From assembly GCA_963576475.1 (NCBI GenBank), contig OY754982.1:11930546-11994545 (forward strand): a stretch of 64,000 nucleotides of DNA. The letters run 5' to 3'. Below are positions 21,894-33,951 of the stretch, one piece after another (the stretch's first letter is position 1; every line of letters starts with the position of its first letter). This DNA comes from Molanna angustata (lineage: Eukaryota > Arthropoda > Insecta > Trichoptera > Molannidae). The translations under genes were made by a program, and so were the position numbers. The notes under the pieces were generated by a model. It was not told the DNA's origin. It was given only the letters and a program-made list of their open reading frames with translations, and did no database searches.

Positions 21894-22574
21894 AGGTCCG
21901 AATGCAGAGTCCTACCTAAATACTAAATTCTAAATACTAATCATATTTTCATTGCACAGTCGCTCACTTAAGTTAAGAGATCACGTGGATTCCTAACTGG
22001 AGGATGCTACGACGTTTTTCTATGAGAATTGCATTGCAGAGACATATCAAAATACTTAGCGCATGCGCATCGGCGTAAACTAACATTTGCGAATTGTCAA
22101 AAAGTAAGGTTTATAGCGAGGAACCTTGCAAGTGGTTTAATACTAAAATACGAGATTTTTTCGGTGGATAATGATTTTATCGGCTTTGTTGAATATGTAT
22201 TTGATGATTTTGTCAAATCAAATACCAAACAGAGTATTCAGCGATCCATACGAGATGCCGAAAATTCGGTGGAATTTCAAAAAAATCGTAACATCGAGCT
22301 GTCAGTGTGAAGTTGGCTACATATGTTTGTGTTGTTTTAGCAAACATCAAACGTCAGAAGAGATAGATAGCTTTCTAAGCCCATAGAAAGCTATCTGTCT
22401 CTTTTCTTCATACACAATAATGTGAAATTCTACGCCATCGACCTTAAGTTTGGCGTAGTATTTAGTATTTAGTTAGGGATGTCTCTGCAACACAATTGTT
22501 AACTTAAGAATACTAAATACTCCAGTGAGGTTAGGAGTTAGTTCTTAAGTACCTAAGACTGTGCATTCGGGTCT
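21894..22574. mobile_element. Non-autonomous TIR element (MITE), about 681 bp
   Basis: The left end AGGTCCGAATGCAGAGTCCT pairs with the right end, which reads AGACCCGAATGCACAGTCTT on the opposite strand (16 of 20). AAATACTA-type words recur near both ends. A strong hairpin lies at about 22,358-22,405 (AGATAGCTTTCT ... AGAAAGCTATCT). The internal 93-codon frame has no recognisable domain. The RTE relic resumes right after the element, so it may have inserted into a LINE copy. Confidence 0.7.
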
Positions 22575-22745
22575 TAGAGGGGCACCCAGGAGGCAAAACA
22601 AAAGGAGATCGAGGCTGAGTTGGGAGAACGATATTGTAAGAGACGCATCCCAACTCCTAGATGTGCCAAACTTAAGGGTCAGGAGAGGTTGGAGGGGGAA
22701 GTTGCTGGAGGCCAAGGCTCTATATCAGCTATAGAGCCATTGAAT
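22575..22745 (+). pseudogene. RTE-type LINE C-terminal relic
   Basis: The + strand reads EGHPGGK in one frame and, after a frameshift, RLSWENDIVRDASQL in another. A tryptophan-containing RRGWRGKLLEAKAL follows. This is the usual end of RTE ORFs (GRP..RW.DD.., W..L.EA). It is broken by frameshift and stops. Confidence 0.55.
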
Positions 22746-23155
22746 AAGAAGGTATTAAGAATACGATAAAAATAAACAAATTTGCTAATACCTTCGTTAT
22801 TGCTATTGCGTAAACAAGTTAGGCAAATAAGTAATTGTTAGCAGATGTTCTGAACTGGAGTCATCATATTATGTTCATAACATGCATTGCATGGAAATAA
22901 CAACAGACTACCTATTTTTAGTACATTTAGTTCGTGACTATAATAATTAGAATTCGTTTACATTTCGATGTTTACAATTGAGTTATATCCGTGTGTCTAT
23001 TGTGAAGATATATTTATACAATACTAAAGTACTTACTTGTTGATCTATTGCGAAATCCATGGATAAACATTGTATTAGCACCTGTTTTTCAATGAAAACC
23101 ATTTTACAAATATACTTGTGAAATTGCGGAAGTCAAAAACAAGATCTTAGACCCG
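22746..23155. other. Non-coding, nothing recognised
   Basis: AT-rich sequence without exon, RNA gene or repeat signal. Confidence 0.4.
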
Positions 23156-23294
23156 AGATACACCGACTGCTTGGAGTAGTCGGTTGACTACTTCCGTGTA
23201 TTGCAAACGAGAATTTTGTATTGAAACTGCAGACCGTTGTGCTGCGACATCTTGAAGCAGTTGACCCGGACTGCTACAAGCAGTCCGCGTATCT
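23156..23294. mobile_element. Short palindromic MITE, 139 bp
   Basis: The left half AGATACACCGACTGCTTGGA is mirrored by the right half, which reads AGATACGCGGACTGCTTGTA on the opposite strand; the match extends through AGTCGGTTGACT..CTTC. Each half also contains its own small GACTGCTT..AGCAGTC-type hairpin. It has no coding content. Confidence 0.75.
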
Positions 23295-24417
23295 GTTTTC
23301 TTGCAGTTATTATAATATGTTTTTTTTTATTTTATTAAATTAATAATACATATATAAAAAAAAAACACAGTCAAAAAATATTGAAAAAGATACACAGTAA
23401 GTAAAAACATATTTCCCTTTACCAGAGTGCAAGCTCTCGTGTGTAAAGGAGACATTTAAAAACAAAAGACAGAAAATATTATAATAGGTACATAAATATT
23501 ATCTATACAAAAAGAAGTTAATAATTCATTAGTAACAAAGTGGTTAATGGACAGGGGCAGAGAAGAGTGTGAGGGATCTTAGGTACTCATGTTTTAAAAT
23601 GACGAATCTCACTCGTGTCTTAATATCAACCAACACATGTACATTTGTACAATATGTACATACTATACGCACGGACTAAATTTTGACTGACTAAATAGTT
23701 GCACAGCTACTCATTTTGAATAGGTATTACCTCGGAACAGGCAATATATCCAAGTACCTAATATTGATTTATATTGTATTTTGTAATAATATTGTTATGT
23801 AATTATGGCTTATATAATTCTTTTTTATTTGGAAATAAAACAAAAAAAACAATTAAAAATCAGTCAAATTTAATAAGTTCAATTTTATTTTTATTTTGAA
23901 TTCATTATATTTATTTACCAGTCTCAAATCTGTTTCAAGTTGATTGAACCACACCACCCCATATACTTATAACATGCCAGATACATTTAGATATGCATGT
24001 AACACTTTACATACAAAGGATTATTTTTTTATAATCTTATAATTCCCTCTCTCGTTTCAAACCCAATGATTGCTTTGGAGCAAAGCCTCGCATCTATTAT
24101 TCTATTCCTTCGTGTTGTGTGCGACCTTTTATCAGCTACTTGAAGGTGCTGCAGTCCATGTAACGTCGTGCAGACCCTCAAGATACCCCCCGGCGAGGGT
24201 GCCCCCTGGAATTTATCCCCTCTGTCATCTCCTCTATTGTACAATGCAGGATATGTTCTTGGGTAGTATAATTACCGAGAATCTAGGACCCTGAAATAAA
24301 ATGCATAATAGAAGCGGCCCGATCGGCATTTTAGAAAATGAAAAATCTTCTATATTGGTACAAAGGTACCTATGTAATATTTCTTATAATTAATACATTT
24401 ATATTATCGGAATGGGA
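23295..24417. other. Non-coding; a GC-richer unassigned block at about 24,020-24,300
   Basis: Overlapping open frames on both strands occur in the GC-richer block (for example 24,070-24,294 on + and 24,029-24,244 on -). None shows a domain I recognise, so I do not call a gene. The block could be a retroelement untranslated region. Confidence 0.4.
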
Positions 24418-24556
24418 CACTTGGCTGCGGTCACTTGGCTGCGGGACACTTGGCTGCGAGACACTTGGGTGCGACGGACACTTGGGTGCGAGCCCACTTG
24501 GTTGCGAGTCCATTTGGTCGCGACGGACACTTGGGTGCGAGCCCACTTGATAGCGA
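24418..24556 (+). repeat. GC-rich minisatellite, nine 14-17 bp units
   Basis: Units of the type CACTTGGGTGCGACGGA start at 24,418, 24,432, 24,447, 24,462, 24,479, 24,495, 24,511, 24,528 and 24,544. Two three-unit blocks alternate in order near the end, giving a weak higher-order pattern. It stands out in a very AT-rich setting. Peptide repeats in the open frames are a consequence of the DNA repeat. Confidence 0.9.
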
Positions 24557-24592
24557 ATATTGAAATTATTATAAAAATATTTTTTTCTGCTT

Positions 24593-25612
24593 AGGAATGA
24601 AGTGTTTCGTACCTACTGATTTTTGTAATGCTCTTTATATATATAATACCTATGTACGGTCTAAAAGTATATAGTAAAAACAAGTTTATTAAGTGAAATT
24701 ATTTTTTATACTACGAGTATGAGAATTTTTTATGCACAACATGTGAACTCAATTTTTTTTTCGAAATTTGTTGTGAGAAAAATGTAGGAAATTTGAAAAA
24801 GAACCTATGTAGTTAAACATCAATACATATCACGCCGTATCCCTAATTTATGTAATCGTAAAAAAAATTTCGTGGACGTATTAGGTACATACAATTGATT
24901 ACATTTCATGATTACAAACACATATTACTATCTTTAAGTAAGTAGATAGAAACTTTTTTTAATAAAAAGAAATTTAAACGGGTTTCTAAATCATGTTTGT
25001 ATTATTAATCTTTTCCTATCTCAAATCTGAAGCTACCTAATTGATTAAATTACACTATCGCATTATTGAAGATTTTTAAATTTATTTTGGAAACGACTGT
25101 CTATAAACTGTAGAGAACAAAATATATGCAGGTACTTTAGTGAATAAAAATAAAACAAGTAATGTACAGAAAATAATATCTAATATTTAAAAAAAAATAA
25201 TAAATTATATTTTATAATTATATAAATATGTATTTGTAATAATGAAATGTAATGAATTGTATGTAATATGTACAAGAAAAAGCTGTTACGATCACATAAA
25301 TTAGGGATACGGCGTGATATTATGTATGAATTGATGTTTAACTACATAAGTTATTTTTCTAATTTACTACATTTTTGTTATCACAACAAATTTCGAAAAA
25401 AATATAATTCACATTTCATATACGTATGGGTATAAAAATTCTCATATTTATAGTATGAAAAATAATTTCACTTAATAACCTTGTTTTTACTTTATACTAT
25501 TAAACTTAAGTATATATCTTTATATTTTAAATGCCTGTATACTTGTATATCAACTACATATATATATATAAAGAGCATTACAAAAATCAGTATGAAGCAC
25601 TTCATTATGCCT
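24593..25612. mobile_element. Fold-back element with long inverted arms
   Basis: The arm at 24,593-24,868 and the arm at about 25,287-25,612 are reverse complements with small indels. Shared words include AATGAAGTG, CTGATTTTTGTAATGCTCTT, TTCGAAATTTGTTGTGA and CACGCCGTATCCCTAATTTA. The spacer is about 420 bp with no coding content. The right arm abuts an R1 copy. It resembles Foldback-type or long-TIR MITEs; no target duplication is clear. Confidence 0.8.
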
Positions 25613-25875
25613 TTTTTTAATGAGATCCCTATCAATTGGTGAAAGGCATAATTGGTGAACGTTGCGCAAGCGCATAAAGTGATCACGTAAACCAGCCGAT
25701 GACAGGTCGTAAGCCCTGTAGGTGCCTTGATTTCCCGGTTCTCCTACAGTAAATATTCCAACTTCGTCTCTATTGAGATAATTAAAAATATGATAAAATA
25801 TATCTTTGACTCCCGACAGGGAAAAAAATCCAATGTTTGCGCATATGCAATAGTAAAAATATTCGAAGACTTACG
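25613..25875 (-). repeat. R1 repeat copy R1-b, with an inversion junction
   Basis: It holds the R1 words GTGATCACGTAAACCAGCCG and ATTCCAACTTCGTCTCTATT, then TTTGACTCCCGACAGGG and GCGCATATGCAATA. At about 25,638 a short forward piece (AATGAGATCCCTATCAATT) joins the minus-strand body, so the copy is locally inverted. Confidence 0.75.
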
Positions 25876-27261
25876 CTACTTAATTATTTTATGTTGAAAA
25901 TATCGATAACCTTTTAAATAAAATAAACATTTTTTTGTCAAAGATTTGCTTTAAAACCGATAAAACTATTCCATATAAAAGATAATTTATTTTATTTAAT
26001 TTATTTTATAGAATAGTTGGTTTGAAATACAAACTTAATTATTTTTGAATTTGCTGTTTTGAATGTAATAACGAGGATATGATGCTTAACTTACATCTGC
26101 TACTCAAGTTACTAATTATAATTTGTATAATGAGCATCTGACATCAAAAGCGTTGAATTTGTTCTGTTTTGTGTCCAAAACAGATGTTTTACCGCATTGA
26201 AAGAGAGGTTTATGAATTGTCTGTTCAAAGTCTGCTTACGAAAATTTCCGTGCAAATGACGCCAACTTTGTTACTATTTTATTTTCAATTTTGTCTCCAA
26301 TTAAATGGAGATGAACAAAAAATATTGGTTTAGTGAAATTAATACGCGTTTGTGTATTGAAACATAATATTCAGAAAAAATATGAAAAAACAAACATTTG
26401 TACTCGGTTTTTACCTTTGAATTTCAATCATTCAAAGTTGACCATGTCCGAGGGACTTTAATGTTTACCAGGCCTGTGAATACAACGTCATGGTACAAAA
26501 CTAAAGGACAATAACGATTTATTAACTTTAAAGATGTCTGCCGGGGGGTTTTCAGCAACCAAGGTGTCCGTAAATGAATGACGCGATTTCTTATAGTTTT
26601 CCGTATTAAATATAATAAAAAAATACGCTTTATACCAACTGTGGGAAAACTTTGGTCTGCCGAATGTTTCAGGGCGGCCTGCAAGCAGTATACGTCACCA
26701 GTCAGAAAAACAGATTGTTTCTAAAAAAACTCTTGGCCATTTAATTTCACGCTTTTCAATCGAAAAAAAAGATCGCTTTTCAATCGAAAAAAAAGAAAAC
26801 TGAATTTTTCTCGCTGCGCGGAATTTGTTAACTTTCGTCTAAATTAACCCAAAAAAATGACATTTTTTCACTGCGTGGAATTCGTTTGATTTGTTTTTTC
26901 GAAATAAATAAAAGAAAACTTTCCCGTTGCACGGATTTTGTTGTTGGGAAAAACCAACGGAATCTTTTTTTCACGGCAATCTTTTTAATTTATTCATTCT
27001 TATAAAACGAATAACATATAATATAATTAAAGTATATTTATTTCTCCATATTTATAAAATTTCACAAATGAAATTTACTTTGTTCACGCCGTTCTGAATC
27101 TGGCCCGTTGCCCCAAAAATTTGCCAACTTCTGCATTATGTCCATATTGTCCATAACGTGTTAATAGCAATTTTCCACATTTTAAAGGATGTTATCTGCG
27201 AAAGCCACCAATACTAAGGGTTAATTGTGTCCAATCGTTGTTATCTGTTGTGGTATTCTTC
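25876..27261. other. Non-coding, nothing recognised
   Basis: No exon is supported. A small direct repeat (CGCTTTTCAATCGAAAAAAA) occurs at 26,750-26,790. An 86-codon minus-strand frame (26,424-26,684) has no recognisable motif. Confidence 0.4.
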
Positions 27262-27390
27262 TTCGTTTTCTTCGTCAGCCCTCCTTCGTCCAGTAATGGA
27301 TAATGGCCTCCTCCTTAGACTTCCATAGCTCCCTATCCTGAGCTGACCGCATTCGTCCGCCTCCATCTCCGCTTTATCTATCTGGAAGTG
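27262..27390 (-). pseudogene. RTE-type LINE C-terminal relic
   Basis: On the minus strand the frame reads RMRSAQDRELWKSKEEAIIH, then YWTKEG and a stop. This matches the characteristic end of lepidopteran RTE ORFs (AQDR..W..LEEAYVQQW). Only the last about 40 codons survive. Confidence 0.75.
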
Positions 27391-27822
27391 GTATCATTGA
27401 CACACGGAAAAAAATCAACCTTTATACTGCAACGTATAACTCGTTGGCTCTCGCTGTGTTAGAAGAGTATTATAATTAAATTTAAACTATGTACTAAATT
27501 GAAAAATTGTCCTTGATATTTTTGAATGCACAATGAAATGAGGACAAATTGAGACCAAATCAAAGATGAACAGTTATGTTCTCGTTTGACTAATTTAATA
27601 AAAGATAAATACTTGGAATTATGTTACTTTAAAAGTTTGAGTCTTTTTAATAGCATGAGATTTATAGGTACCTACCCATATTGAAATATAATAAAAAAGT
27701 AGGACTGGTATAGTTACAGTTTTGTAATTAAACTCATATTTATTCGCGGAATACCAACTGTTTTTATTGCATAATAAAAATCATATGTAAACAGCAATTA
27801 TTATTACCTATTATTTATTTAT

Positions 27823-28320
27823 AGGCAGGCAGCCAAGGCTGATGTGCCTATATCCACTGGCGAATTTTATTATTTGGTTGTAACTATTTTGCTGTGCCCA
27901 AAAAAGTCTAGTCTTTTCTTGAAAATATTATTTCAAAACATATTGGGGCAGTTTATTCCAAGTATTCACCACTCTATTTGAAAGAAAATGCCTTCGAGGA
28001 TTTGTCGAGAACTTTTCACAAGTTTTAAGCTATGGCCACGCAAATTAGGGTTATGACTATATAGAAAGAGATTTTTCATGTTTACACAGTCATAATGGCC
28101 TGCTAATATTTTGAATGTTTCAATAAGATCTCCACGTTCTCTTCGGTTTTCCAGTTTTGACAGTTTTAAGAAGTCAATTATTTCCTCGTATGTTAAGTTG
28201 CGAAGCGTCCTGGGAATTTTTGTAAAACGTCTTTGGAACCTCACAAATAAGTCAATGTCCTTGAAAAAATAGGGCCTCCATATCTGGAAACCATATTCCA
28301 ACAATTCTCTAACAAATGCT
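27823..28320 (-). pseudogene. CR1/L2-like LINE reverse-transcriptase C-terminal relic
   Basis: On the minus strand LEYGFQIWRPYFFKDIDL, then VRFQRRFTK, then RRERGDLIETFKIL and RGHSLKLVKS match the region after the reverse transcriptase of CR1/Jockey-group LINEs (FQRR.T+.., RR.RGDLI.T+KIL). A frame change near 27,960 is followed by codons down to about 27,823 that fit the usual W.SLP ending only loosely. The YADD palm is missing. Confidence 0.8.
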
Positions 28321-28383
28321 TAAATGAGTATTATTCGTAAGATAAATATAAGTTTTCATTTACACGTGCATGATTTATATAAA

Positions 28384-28470
28384 TATGATTGGTTGGAAGA
28401 TATTGCCATTTGGAAATAAGCCCGCCATTTTGCACATGTGCTCAAGAAGTTTAAAATAAATATATATTTT
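28384..28470 (+). repeat. Common LINE/SINE 3' tail
   Basis: GATTGGTTGGAAGATATTGC followed by CATTTGGAAATAAGCCCGCC and an A/T-rich end is the most complete copy of the tail seen repeatedly in this window. It carries no coding sequence. Confidence 0.6.
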
Positions 28471-28849
28471 TTTTATCATATATAAACACTCGTGAGTGAT
28501 ATAAAAATAAGATATTTGAAAATGATCAAATATCTTATTTTAAAGTAAGGTGTTGGGAAAATGACTAGGAAGCATTCGAACGAAGAAAGAGGTTTAAAAA
28601 AACACACGTAATACCTTTTTGGGTAAACATTTCAACACTTTGTGACAAAATATTTGAATATGAATAGGTACTACACTATAAATTTTATCGCCACATAATT
28701 TAAATATACCTTTACAATGTACTGGAACGAGCATTTCAAAATCCAAGAATCAGGAGTATACTTATCCTCCTAAGAAAGAGAACATTGTTCCCGCAACCTA
28801 AACAGGTATATCATAAATAAGTACAGTTTCTGTAGTTGTTAACCCTGAG

Positions 28850-29785
28850 TAGGGATTGCAGTCCGGTACCAATTTCAATCCGGTCGGATCCGGCCGGATT
28901 GGTCACACGGATACTATTTTTCCTTTACATTCCAAAACCAACAATATAATAAATGATTGAGTGAGTGCATTACCAAATGTTTATATTTTACATACATACA
29001 TACCATCACGCCATGTTCCTTACGGGGTAAGCAGAGAGAACCGAGCGCCATACTTATCTATTTTTGCACACATCTGGCATCGTCTCATACATGCTCGTCG
29101 ATTGTTTAAACTTCTTATGTTACCTTCTTTCAAAATATCATTCACATGGTTATGCCATCCTTTCATGAGATGACCCCTGCTATTCACTCCATCTATTACA
29201 CCCATGTATATTTTTTCGGTCAGTCGTTCATCGTTCATTCTTTCAATATTTCCAAACCAACTTAAGGCATTCTCTTTCATTTTACATGCTATAATCTCTC
29301 CTTGTATAATCTTGCATTCTCTCGTTATATCATTCTATTACTTACATACTGTTCTTAGTGATCTCATTTCTACAGCATTTATTCTACATACTTTCATGTG
29401 TCTTTTGCCAGGTCCATGTTTCACTGGCATACGCCAAAGTAGGCACTACAATTGCATTGTGTACTGCAATTTCGGCTACATGTGAGATGCTTTTTATATT
29501 TCATAAAATAAACTATATTTAAATCTTAAATCAAAATTTTCAACCGAAATTATTAGAAATAGACGATTTAGGAACGTCGAAGAGTCTCATTCTTATAATC
29601 TAAATGAAAATAATTAAAATAAATGAAAACTTTTATATATAGATAATTTTAATCACTATCTCAATTCAATCAATCTCAAATATCACTTTTGATTTTGAAT
29701 AACGGATCCGAAAATCTGATCCGTTAAATTGGATTCGGTAGACGTATAATGATTCCGGATCCGGTTTTCCAGTTAGCCATCCCTA
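28850..29785. mobile_element. Non-autonomous hAT-like element with a LINE inserted
   Basis: Ends are TAGGGATTGCAGTCC and, reversed on the right, TAGGGATGGCTAACT, typical of hAT termini. Both ends are followed by CCGGAT-rich subterminal words. The flanking 8-mers ACCCTGAG (28,842-28,849) and CCTCTGAG (29,786-29,793) match at 6 of 8, consistent with a decayed 8-bp duplication. There is no transposase. The LINE fragment at 28,985-29,495 is a later insertion. Confidence 0.75.
28985..29495 (-). pseudogene. 5'-truncated LINE copy inside the hAT-like element
   Basis: The minus strand ends in the LINE C-terminus: KENALSWFGNIERMNDERLT, then GVNSRGHLMKGWHNHVNDIL and KEGNIRSLNNRRACMRRC. The 3' tail follows, ending in (TATG)n. 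Candidate target duplications TTTATATTTT and TTTATATTTC flank it at about 28,979 and 29,492. Upstream codons are broken by stops. Confidence 0.8.
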
Positions 29786-30582
29786 CCTCTGAGTATGGTG
29801 GCTTTGTTAAGCGAAAGCGCTAAGACTTCTATTATTTTTAAACTCACTCTTGTGGATAGGAACTTTGGTTGAAATACATTTGTAGTTAAATTCATAAAAT
29901 AGACTTCTACTGGGTAAATGAAAATATATTTAACTCAAAATAATATTAAGTGGCGAGAAACAGTATTTTTTATTATTTAAATCGTAGTAATTGATGGAGT
30001 GATCATCAAAAACTCCTTTAAATATCGAACACTTACGTACTGAAATCAATTTATAATATTATAATGATATTTATTTTTTCTATCCGGGCCTCAGTAAATT
30101 TCACCGGTAATATATAATATCGATCTGTTATTGAAGTGAATATAATTATAAGCATTTAATTGAAACTTTGTGTTACTGGAACTAACATCTAAAGCTAATG
30201 TGGTATTACATCACAGATTGTATAGAGTACCTACATATGTAGTACCTGTATTCAATAGTGCCTAGTTACCAAATAATGGTTTTCATACTATTGAAACACT
30301 GACTATTTTGTCCTGGACAACTGCCAAGAAAAATCTTTCTAAAATGCATTATTGATCTTGTGATTGAAATATTAACGAATGTTTACATTTGCATAACATG
30401 TAAAGACTTAGTATGTATGGATCTGTATACTTATTACACACTTTCTACCTACGATTAGTGAATTATTGTAAGTCAATGCACATGTGAAATCAGTTATGTA
30501 AGATAAAATCTACACTGTAGGTATAAGACGTGGCGCTTTTATTTGTAATGTTGTTGTATCGGGATTATAATTGAATTTTTTG
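29786..30582. other. Non-coding, nothing recognised
   Basis: AT-rich sequence without supported features. Confidence 0.4.
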
Positions 30583-31043
30583 ACAGATTTTTAATTATCT
30601 CAATAGAGACGAAGTTGGAATATTTATTGTAGGAGAACCGGGAAATCAAGGCACCTACAGGGCTTACGACCTGTCATCGGCTGGTTTACGTGATCACTTT
30701 ATGCGCTTGCGCAACGTTCACCAATTATGCCTTTTTAATGAGATCCCTATCAATTCAATTTTGAAAGTTCTATATATTGTAATACTGAAATTCTTTTCGC
30801 TTGAAAATAAGGAATTTTTACTACAGCCATCTATGGGTGAAATTATGAACAACAATCTTATTATTTTTTATTTATTTTGTTGTAACGCCATCTATTGAGA
30901 GAATTGGTTTTTTGTAAATAATGAAAGCTACAATTCTTATATCTGAGGTGACAATGCATTTTTCGCATAGAAATATCTTTGACTCCCGACAGGGAAAAAA
31001 AATCCAATGTTTGCGCATATGCAATAATAAAAATATTCGATTA
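30583..31043 (+). repeat. R1 repeat copy R1-c
   Basis: This is the least disturbed R1 copy in forward orientation. It runs from TTTTTAATTATCTCAATAGA through CACCTACAGGGCTTACGACC, CAACGTTCACCAATTATGCC and GCCATCTATTGAGAGAATTG to GACAATGCATTTTTCGCATA, then joins the TTTGACTCCCGACAGGG block. A 65-codon frame inside is not shared by other copies. Confidence 0.8.
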
Positions 31044-31160
31044 TAATTGAAATTGAACAATAGTCCTTTCAAAGAGTTCTCAAACCAATCTTCTTTATTT
31101 TATCAAATACATTGATTATCGATTTTGATGGTAGGTACCTACTAACACAATCTTTTCTTT

Positions 31161-31383
31161 TTCAACTAACAGGTAGGTACTATGTCAAATATTAATTAAT
31201 CACGCACCCTTAGATTAGGCACGCACTCAATAATAAGTTTCTACATTCTGGAGACTCCTAATATTTATCGTCTCACAGATCCAGACTAAAAACACAATCA
31301 AAACTGTGTCCTAACCGGGAATCGAACCCGGTACCTTTGGCAAAGGTGTCAGATATCTAACCAACTGAGCCACAAAGGTCGTC
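31161..31383 (-). mobile_element. tRNA-derived SINE family 3, copy 1
   Basis: The minus strand starts CCTTTGTGGCTCAGTTGGTT, has a B box GGGTTCGATTCCC within a perfect ACCGGG..CCCGGT T arm, and then the family body (AGTCTGGATCTGTGAGACGA, AACAGTTTT-type words). Related copies are at 38,905-39,090 and 40,461-40,676. The tRNA half is well preserved but the anticodon stem does not fold cleanly, so I call a SINE. Confidence 0.82.
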
Positions 31384-33951
31384 AGTATCTTTTTGAAAAT
31401 AGGTAGGTAGGTACTTACTGAATAAAAGGTTAGCGTCCACATACGCGATGTCATCATTTTTTTGGCAATTACCCAGTTTAGTTTTTTGAATTCCATTTCA
31501 AATAATAAATCGTGACATCGACATTAACGGGAAGACCGTTTTGGGAGTTGAAATATTTAACAACTGGAAAAAAATGCTTCACCAGATGAAACGGTATCAC
31601 TGTTTTTAAAGAATAGATACACACTACACGCGTAGAAGTTTTTGAAGGTAGGTATATATGTATTGGTTTTTTTAAATGAATTAAATATCAGGTTATGATT
31701 ATATTTTATATATCACATAAACATTTACCTTCAAATATGATGTTGCAAAATTTGTCAGTTCAAAATTAGATACCTATTCAATTTACAGTAATGAAAGGTA
31801 TCAATTAGGATTACTTACATAGTCAAAATTCGTATATTATTGAGAACAGTAATTACAATTAAACTCTTAATTCATGTCGTTGTCTTCGACTAGATGGTTG
31901 ACGCGTGAACGAAGGTTCGTTTCGCTTGCCCGAACAGCTACGGCCACCGTTCGTTGATCTTCGGAAACTGTCGGGGATATATGCATAGCAGTTGATTAGG
32001 AGCGTAGCTACAAGATAATTAGTGTGTTTAATAAAACATTTTTTTTATTTATTTATTCAGCAACAAACAGGTACAACTACTTTAAACAATAACATTATGG
32101 TAGGTACTTAATATGACATAAGTATAATATGTAGTACATATAGGGCATTAGAATATTATTGGAGAATTTTTATTAAAAAAATATACTTTTAACCATATTT
32201 TTCATTACTAAATCATTGTACAATTTTTGGGATACTTTCAGTGTAAAATAATTTGAGTTAGATTTGACGTCTTTTTTTCGTACAAAAATTAGTCGTTTCT
32301 TAATTTGTATTTGCTTTGTTCAAAATGACAGAAATTTATTTTTCCTTATTCCTTTGTTTTTATTTTCTTGAGACATTTCCTTAATTACTCCACTTCCGGT
32401 TAAATGTTTACTTACGGCCGCTATTAATTTCTTAAATTTAAATCTCTTTTGAACATTTATTGATTAGTTAAATTACTTATGGAATGAATTATTAAAGAAG
32501 TTATCGTGAAAAATAAAATCGATTAAAGCTTAACAAATAAATATCACAGCGTTCGATTCGGTGAAAGAATGTTTGAATATTAATTGTAGAATAAGTGATT
32601 AGTATATTGATGTGAGTAAAAGAAATATCAATGAAATATTATTTAATACCTATTACAATAATAATAATAATTTATTAATTTATTTCTCCTTTATAAAATA
32701 CATACAGGAACCTTTAATTTATTAGCAATAAATTTAGGATATATGTAGCAATAACATTCTCATAAATTTAAATATAAAGTTACACTCACTAGTTTTTTAA
32801 TATCAAGATCATTTCATATTTGAAATTTATCTTGTTGTACTAATGTTTACTTATCATTATGTTAACTGGCAATAAATAGTTGTTGGGAAGTCGGTACCAT
32901 GATTTGAGTTTCTCTTATCTATATCTAATTAGGAATAATTCATATTTTAAGACAGACAATTATATCATAAATTTAGTCACACGTCTATTTTAAGCTATAT
33001 ACTTACACGAACTACTGAAAACAGAAATGAAAAAAATATAGTATAAGTTTTTATAGTAAAAAATGAAAAAGATAGTTATCGAACTAGAAATCAAATCAAT
33101 AAACAAATAAATAAGTAAACAACTAAAGAAATGAAAAAAAAAGTGAGATTATTCTTAGAATAAAAAAGAAAATAATGTAATAAAAAAGAGAGAAACAAAA
33201 TTAATGTAAGTATTCAGTAATAATGAAAAATTAAAAAAAATACAAATATATTACCTATAATTCCAATGAACTGTTAATTCATAATGTGAATCACTATTAT
33301 TATAATATTATGCATTGTAAATGCACGCTAATTTGGTTTAAATATGTAGGTATTACTTTAGTTTTACATTTAGTTAAACTTTTGCAAAATTAACTCTAAG
33401 AACCTAAACGGTTTCTTTGATCAAAGTGTATTATTAAGAGAAGCTTCGCTTCTTACAGAAGACAAACAGAACATCTAAGAGTTGAGTGATTTTATTTTTT
33501 TGCAAAAAGAGAGTTATGGAGTCGTGTTATAAGGTTTGACTTTGTGCTTTCGTCCGTTCAGCAGAAAATAAATTCATCAAAACAAGTTTCTCGCCCAGTT
33601 CTTTCGGATACAAAAATACCGTCTGGCAAAACTTGTGCAATGTGTGCAAAAATGTGAAGTATTTTCAATAGTTTACCCACATAATAAACAGGCTTAATGG
33701 ACCCCTATGATTTATTTTCCCTTCATCTCTCAAATCTGAATAACTATTGATACATATGTTACAGTAACAAGGTAACTAATATTGTTTATAAAGTGTATGC
33801 ATATTCATAGACTAATGTAACATTACAATGCACTCCATTATCGCAAAGTGCATACATTATACTTTATTTCATACTTATATGTGGGTTTTTGTAGGGCATT
33901 TACAATACAATATTTGCAGTTATTATCTCTATCGTAGGTACGGACACTTTA
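31384..33951. other. Non-coding stretch; one GC-richer spot at about 31,870-31,990
   Basis: No exon is supported. At about 31,870-31,985 a 39-codon minus-strand frame starting MHISPTVSEDQRTVAVAV stands out by base composition. It has no domain I recognise and no clear splice borders, so it is only noted. Confidence 0.4.

Noticed and set aside
22029..22386. Two overlapping open frames of 93 and 71 codons
   Set aside because: They lie inside a MITE, have no domain and cross its hairpin.
24029..24294. Gene in the GC-richer block
   Set aside because: Open frames on both strands, no recognisable domain, start context or splice sites.
31300..31383. A functional tRNA gene (also considered at 8,126, 21,480, 39,050, 40,640 and 54,910)
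   Set aside because: B boxes and T arms are clear, but the acceptor and anticodon stems do not close and each is followed by a shared SINE body.
31870..31985. Small exon MHISPTVSEDQ.. on the minus strand
   Set aside because: Base composition is suggestive, but there is no domain, no clear acceptor or donor and no neighbouring exon.
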